From assembly GCF_006363815.1 (NCBI RefSeq), contig NZ_RRYT01000033.1, forward strand, positions 1 to 39,768: a stretch of 39,768 nucleotides of DNA. Reading direction: 5' to 3'. This document shows positions 38,548-39,768 of the stretch, one piece after another (position 1 is the stretch's first letter; each line of letters opens with the position of its first letter). This stretch comes from Thermomonospora catenispora (GTDB lineage Bacteria; Actinomycetota; Actinomycetes; Streptosporangiales; Streptosporangiaceae). Below the pieces are notes generated by a model that was given only the letters and a program-made list of their open reading frames with translations, ran no database searches and was not told the origin of the DNA. A program made the translations under genes and the position numbers.

Positions 38548-39735
38548 GTCCTCCCCGCGCGAGCGGGGGTGATCCGCCCCGGATCTCTCCGGTTGCGTGG
38601 TTGTGGTCGTCCTCCCCGCGCGAGCGGGGGTGATCCGGCGATTCCGGCGAGCGCGTCAAGGCGCTTCAGGTCCTCCCCGCGCGAGCGGGGGTGATCCGAC
38701 GCTGAACGACAACGCCCAGCACGGCATAGAGTCCTCCCCGCGCGAGCGGGGGTGATCCGTCCGCCGAGGAGCTGGCCGCGCAGGCCGTTCCGTCCTCCCC
38801 GCGCGAGCGGGGGTGATCCCGCGCCGGACAGCGGAGCAGCTTGCGCGCGCCGTCCTCCCCGCGCGAGCGGGGGTGATCCATGAACAGGAACGCCGGGTCG
38901 TCGGACAAGCCGGTCCTCCCCGCGCGAGCGGGGGTGATCCGATGCCTAGGTGTATGGGGACTTGGAGAGGGAGGTCCTCCCCGCGCGAGCGGGGGTGATC
39001 CGCCGGGTGGCGATCTGCATCTGGGTCTCCGGCTGTCCTCCCCGCGCGAGCGGGGGTGATCCGACACCGGCGATATCCACGCGTGGCCGTGCGTTGTCCT
39101 CCCCGCGCGAGCGGGGGTGATCCGGTGGAGAAGATCACCGGCCTGGCCCGCACGATGTCCTCCCCGCGCGAGCGGGGGTGATCCGTCCACCTGCATCAAC
39201 ACCATCCTCTGCTCGGTGTCCTCCCCGCGCGAGCGGGGGTGATCCGCCGCCACACGCTCGACCTGCGGCCCAAGAGGCGTCCTCCCCGCGCGAGCGGGGG
39301 TGATCCGCCCTTGCCGCGCAGCCAGGCGCGCAGCTCCTTGGTCCTCCCCGCGCGAGCGGGGGTGATCCGGCCGCGGCCGATGAGCGGCTGCTGGCCGCCC
39401 TGTCCTCCCCGCGCGAGCGGGGGTGATCCGGGCCAGGGCTGGCAGCTCCCTCCCGGCCAGCACGTCCTCCCCGCGCGAGCGGGGGTGATCCGTCGCCCTC
39501 CCATGAGTCGATGTGGGCGGGCTGGTCCTCCCCGCGCGAGCGGGGGTGATCCGAGACGTTCGACCGGCAGCAGGGGGGCCGAGGTGTCCTCCCCGCGCGA
39601 GCGGGGGTGATCCGACGCGATCCTCGCCGCCGACGACCTGGCCTACGTCCTCCCCGCGCGAGCGGGGGTGATCCGTGCGCCTGGTTGTCTCCGCCCTCGA
39701 TCCGGTGGTCCTCCCCGCCCGAGCGGGGGTGATCC
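38548..39735 (+). CRISPR. Type I-E CRISPR array 2 (20 repeats seen, reaches window edge)
   Basis: Twenty 28-nt repeats identical to those of array 1 in the opposite orientation, mostly 33-nt spacers (range 32-34). The first repeat follows the leader directly. The last visible repeat (39708) has one change (CCCG for GCCG in the stem, giving GCCCGAGC). The remaining 33 bases of the window have spacer length, so the array may continue. Of 19 internal spacers, 17 have G as the first base. Confidence 0.98.
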
Positions 39736-39768
39736 TCCCACGTTCAGGTCTCGGCGGATCTCGTTCAC

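Overview
The window comes from a high-GC actinobacterium. Nearly all genes use G or C in third codon positions, GTG starts are common, and the gene families (PucR, DUF1989, MpaB, Vgb/ABC-F, short MerR, actinobacterial type I-E cas genes) fit Streptosporangiales relatives such as Actinomadura or Thermomonospora. That placement is inference only. No rRNA, tRNA or insertion sequence was seen.

Region 1 (1-5.8 kb): the 3' end of a WD40 beta-propeller gene, a gap with four DnaA-box-like sites, two tandem paralogous mini-lipoproteins, an ABC exporter behind a MerR-type promoter, a small membrane protein and a secreted SGNH lipase/esterase. Region 2 (5.8-12.5 kb): a nitrogen-compound utilisation cluster. 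An NCS1 permease and an asparaginase-like amidohydrolase diverge from a PucR regulator, and a second operon (DUF1989, old yellow enzyme, polysaccharide-deacetylase/allantoinase-like) lies beyond it. The same 14-bp operator-like palindrome occurs once at the permease/pucR promoters and twice in front of the DUF1989 operon, so the two operons probably form one regulon.

Region 3 (12.5-27.4 kb): single genes and small divergent units. These include a hotdog-like protein, a GNAT acetyltransferase, an MpaB-family oxygenase, an ABC-F/virginiamycin B lyase pair with a divergent TetR regulator (probable streptogramin/MLS resistance), a MerR regulator, a 46-residue small protein, DUF1963, a thioesterase, a methyltransferase/DCC fusion with a membrane partner and a divergent TetR, and a split-barrel flavin protein.

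Region 4 (27.5-39.8 kb, to the window edge): a complete type I-E CRISPR-Cas locus. The order on the minus strand is cas3, 500-bp gap, cas8e-cas11 fused in one frame, cas7e, cas5e, cas6e, cas1, cas2. Two arrays with the same repeat flank the genes and are transcribed outward: array 1 (21 repeats plus one degenerate) after cas2, and array 2 (20 repeats, reaching the window edge) before cas3. Both share a 37-bp leader element; for array 1 it overlaps the end of cas2.

The most unusual feature is in the cas3-cas8e gap. Two degenerate repeats sit 60 nt apart on the plus strand, one normal repeat-spacer unit, and are followed by a hairpin with a T-run. The guide between them matches a site 110 bp downstream, at the 3' end of cas3, that carries an AAG PAM. 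It pairs at positions 1-5 and 7-10, with a mismatch at position 6, the base that type I-E Cascade does not pair. This is the layout expected of a CreR/CreA-like guide RNA that directs Cascade back onto its own locus.
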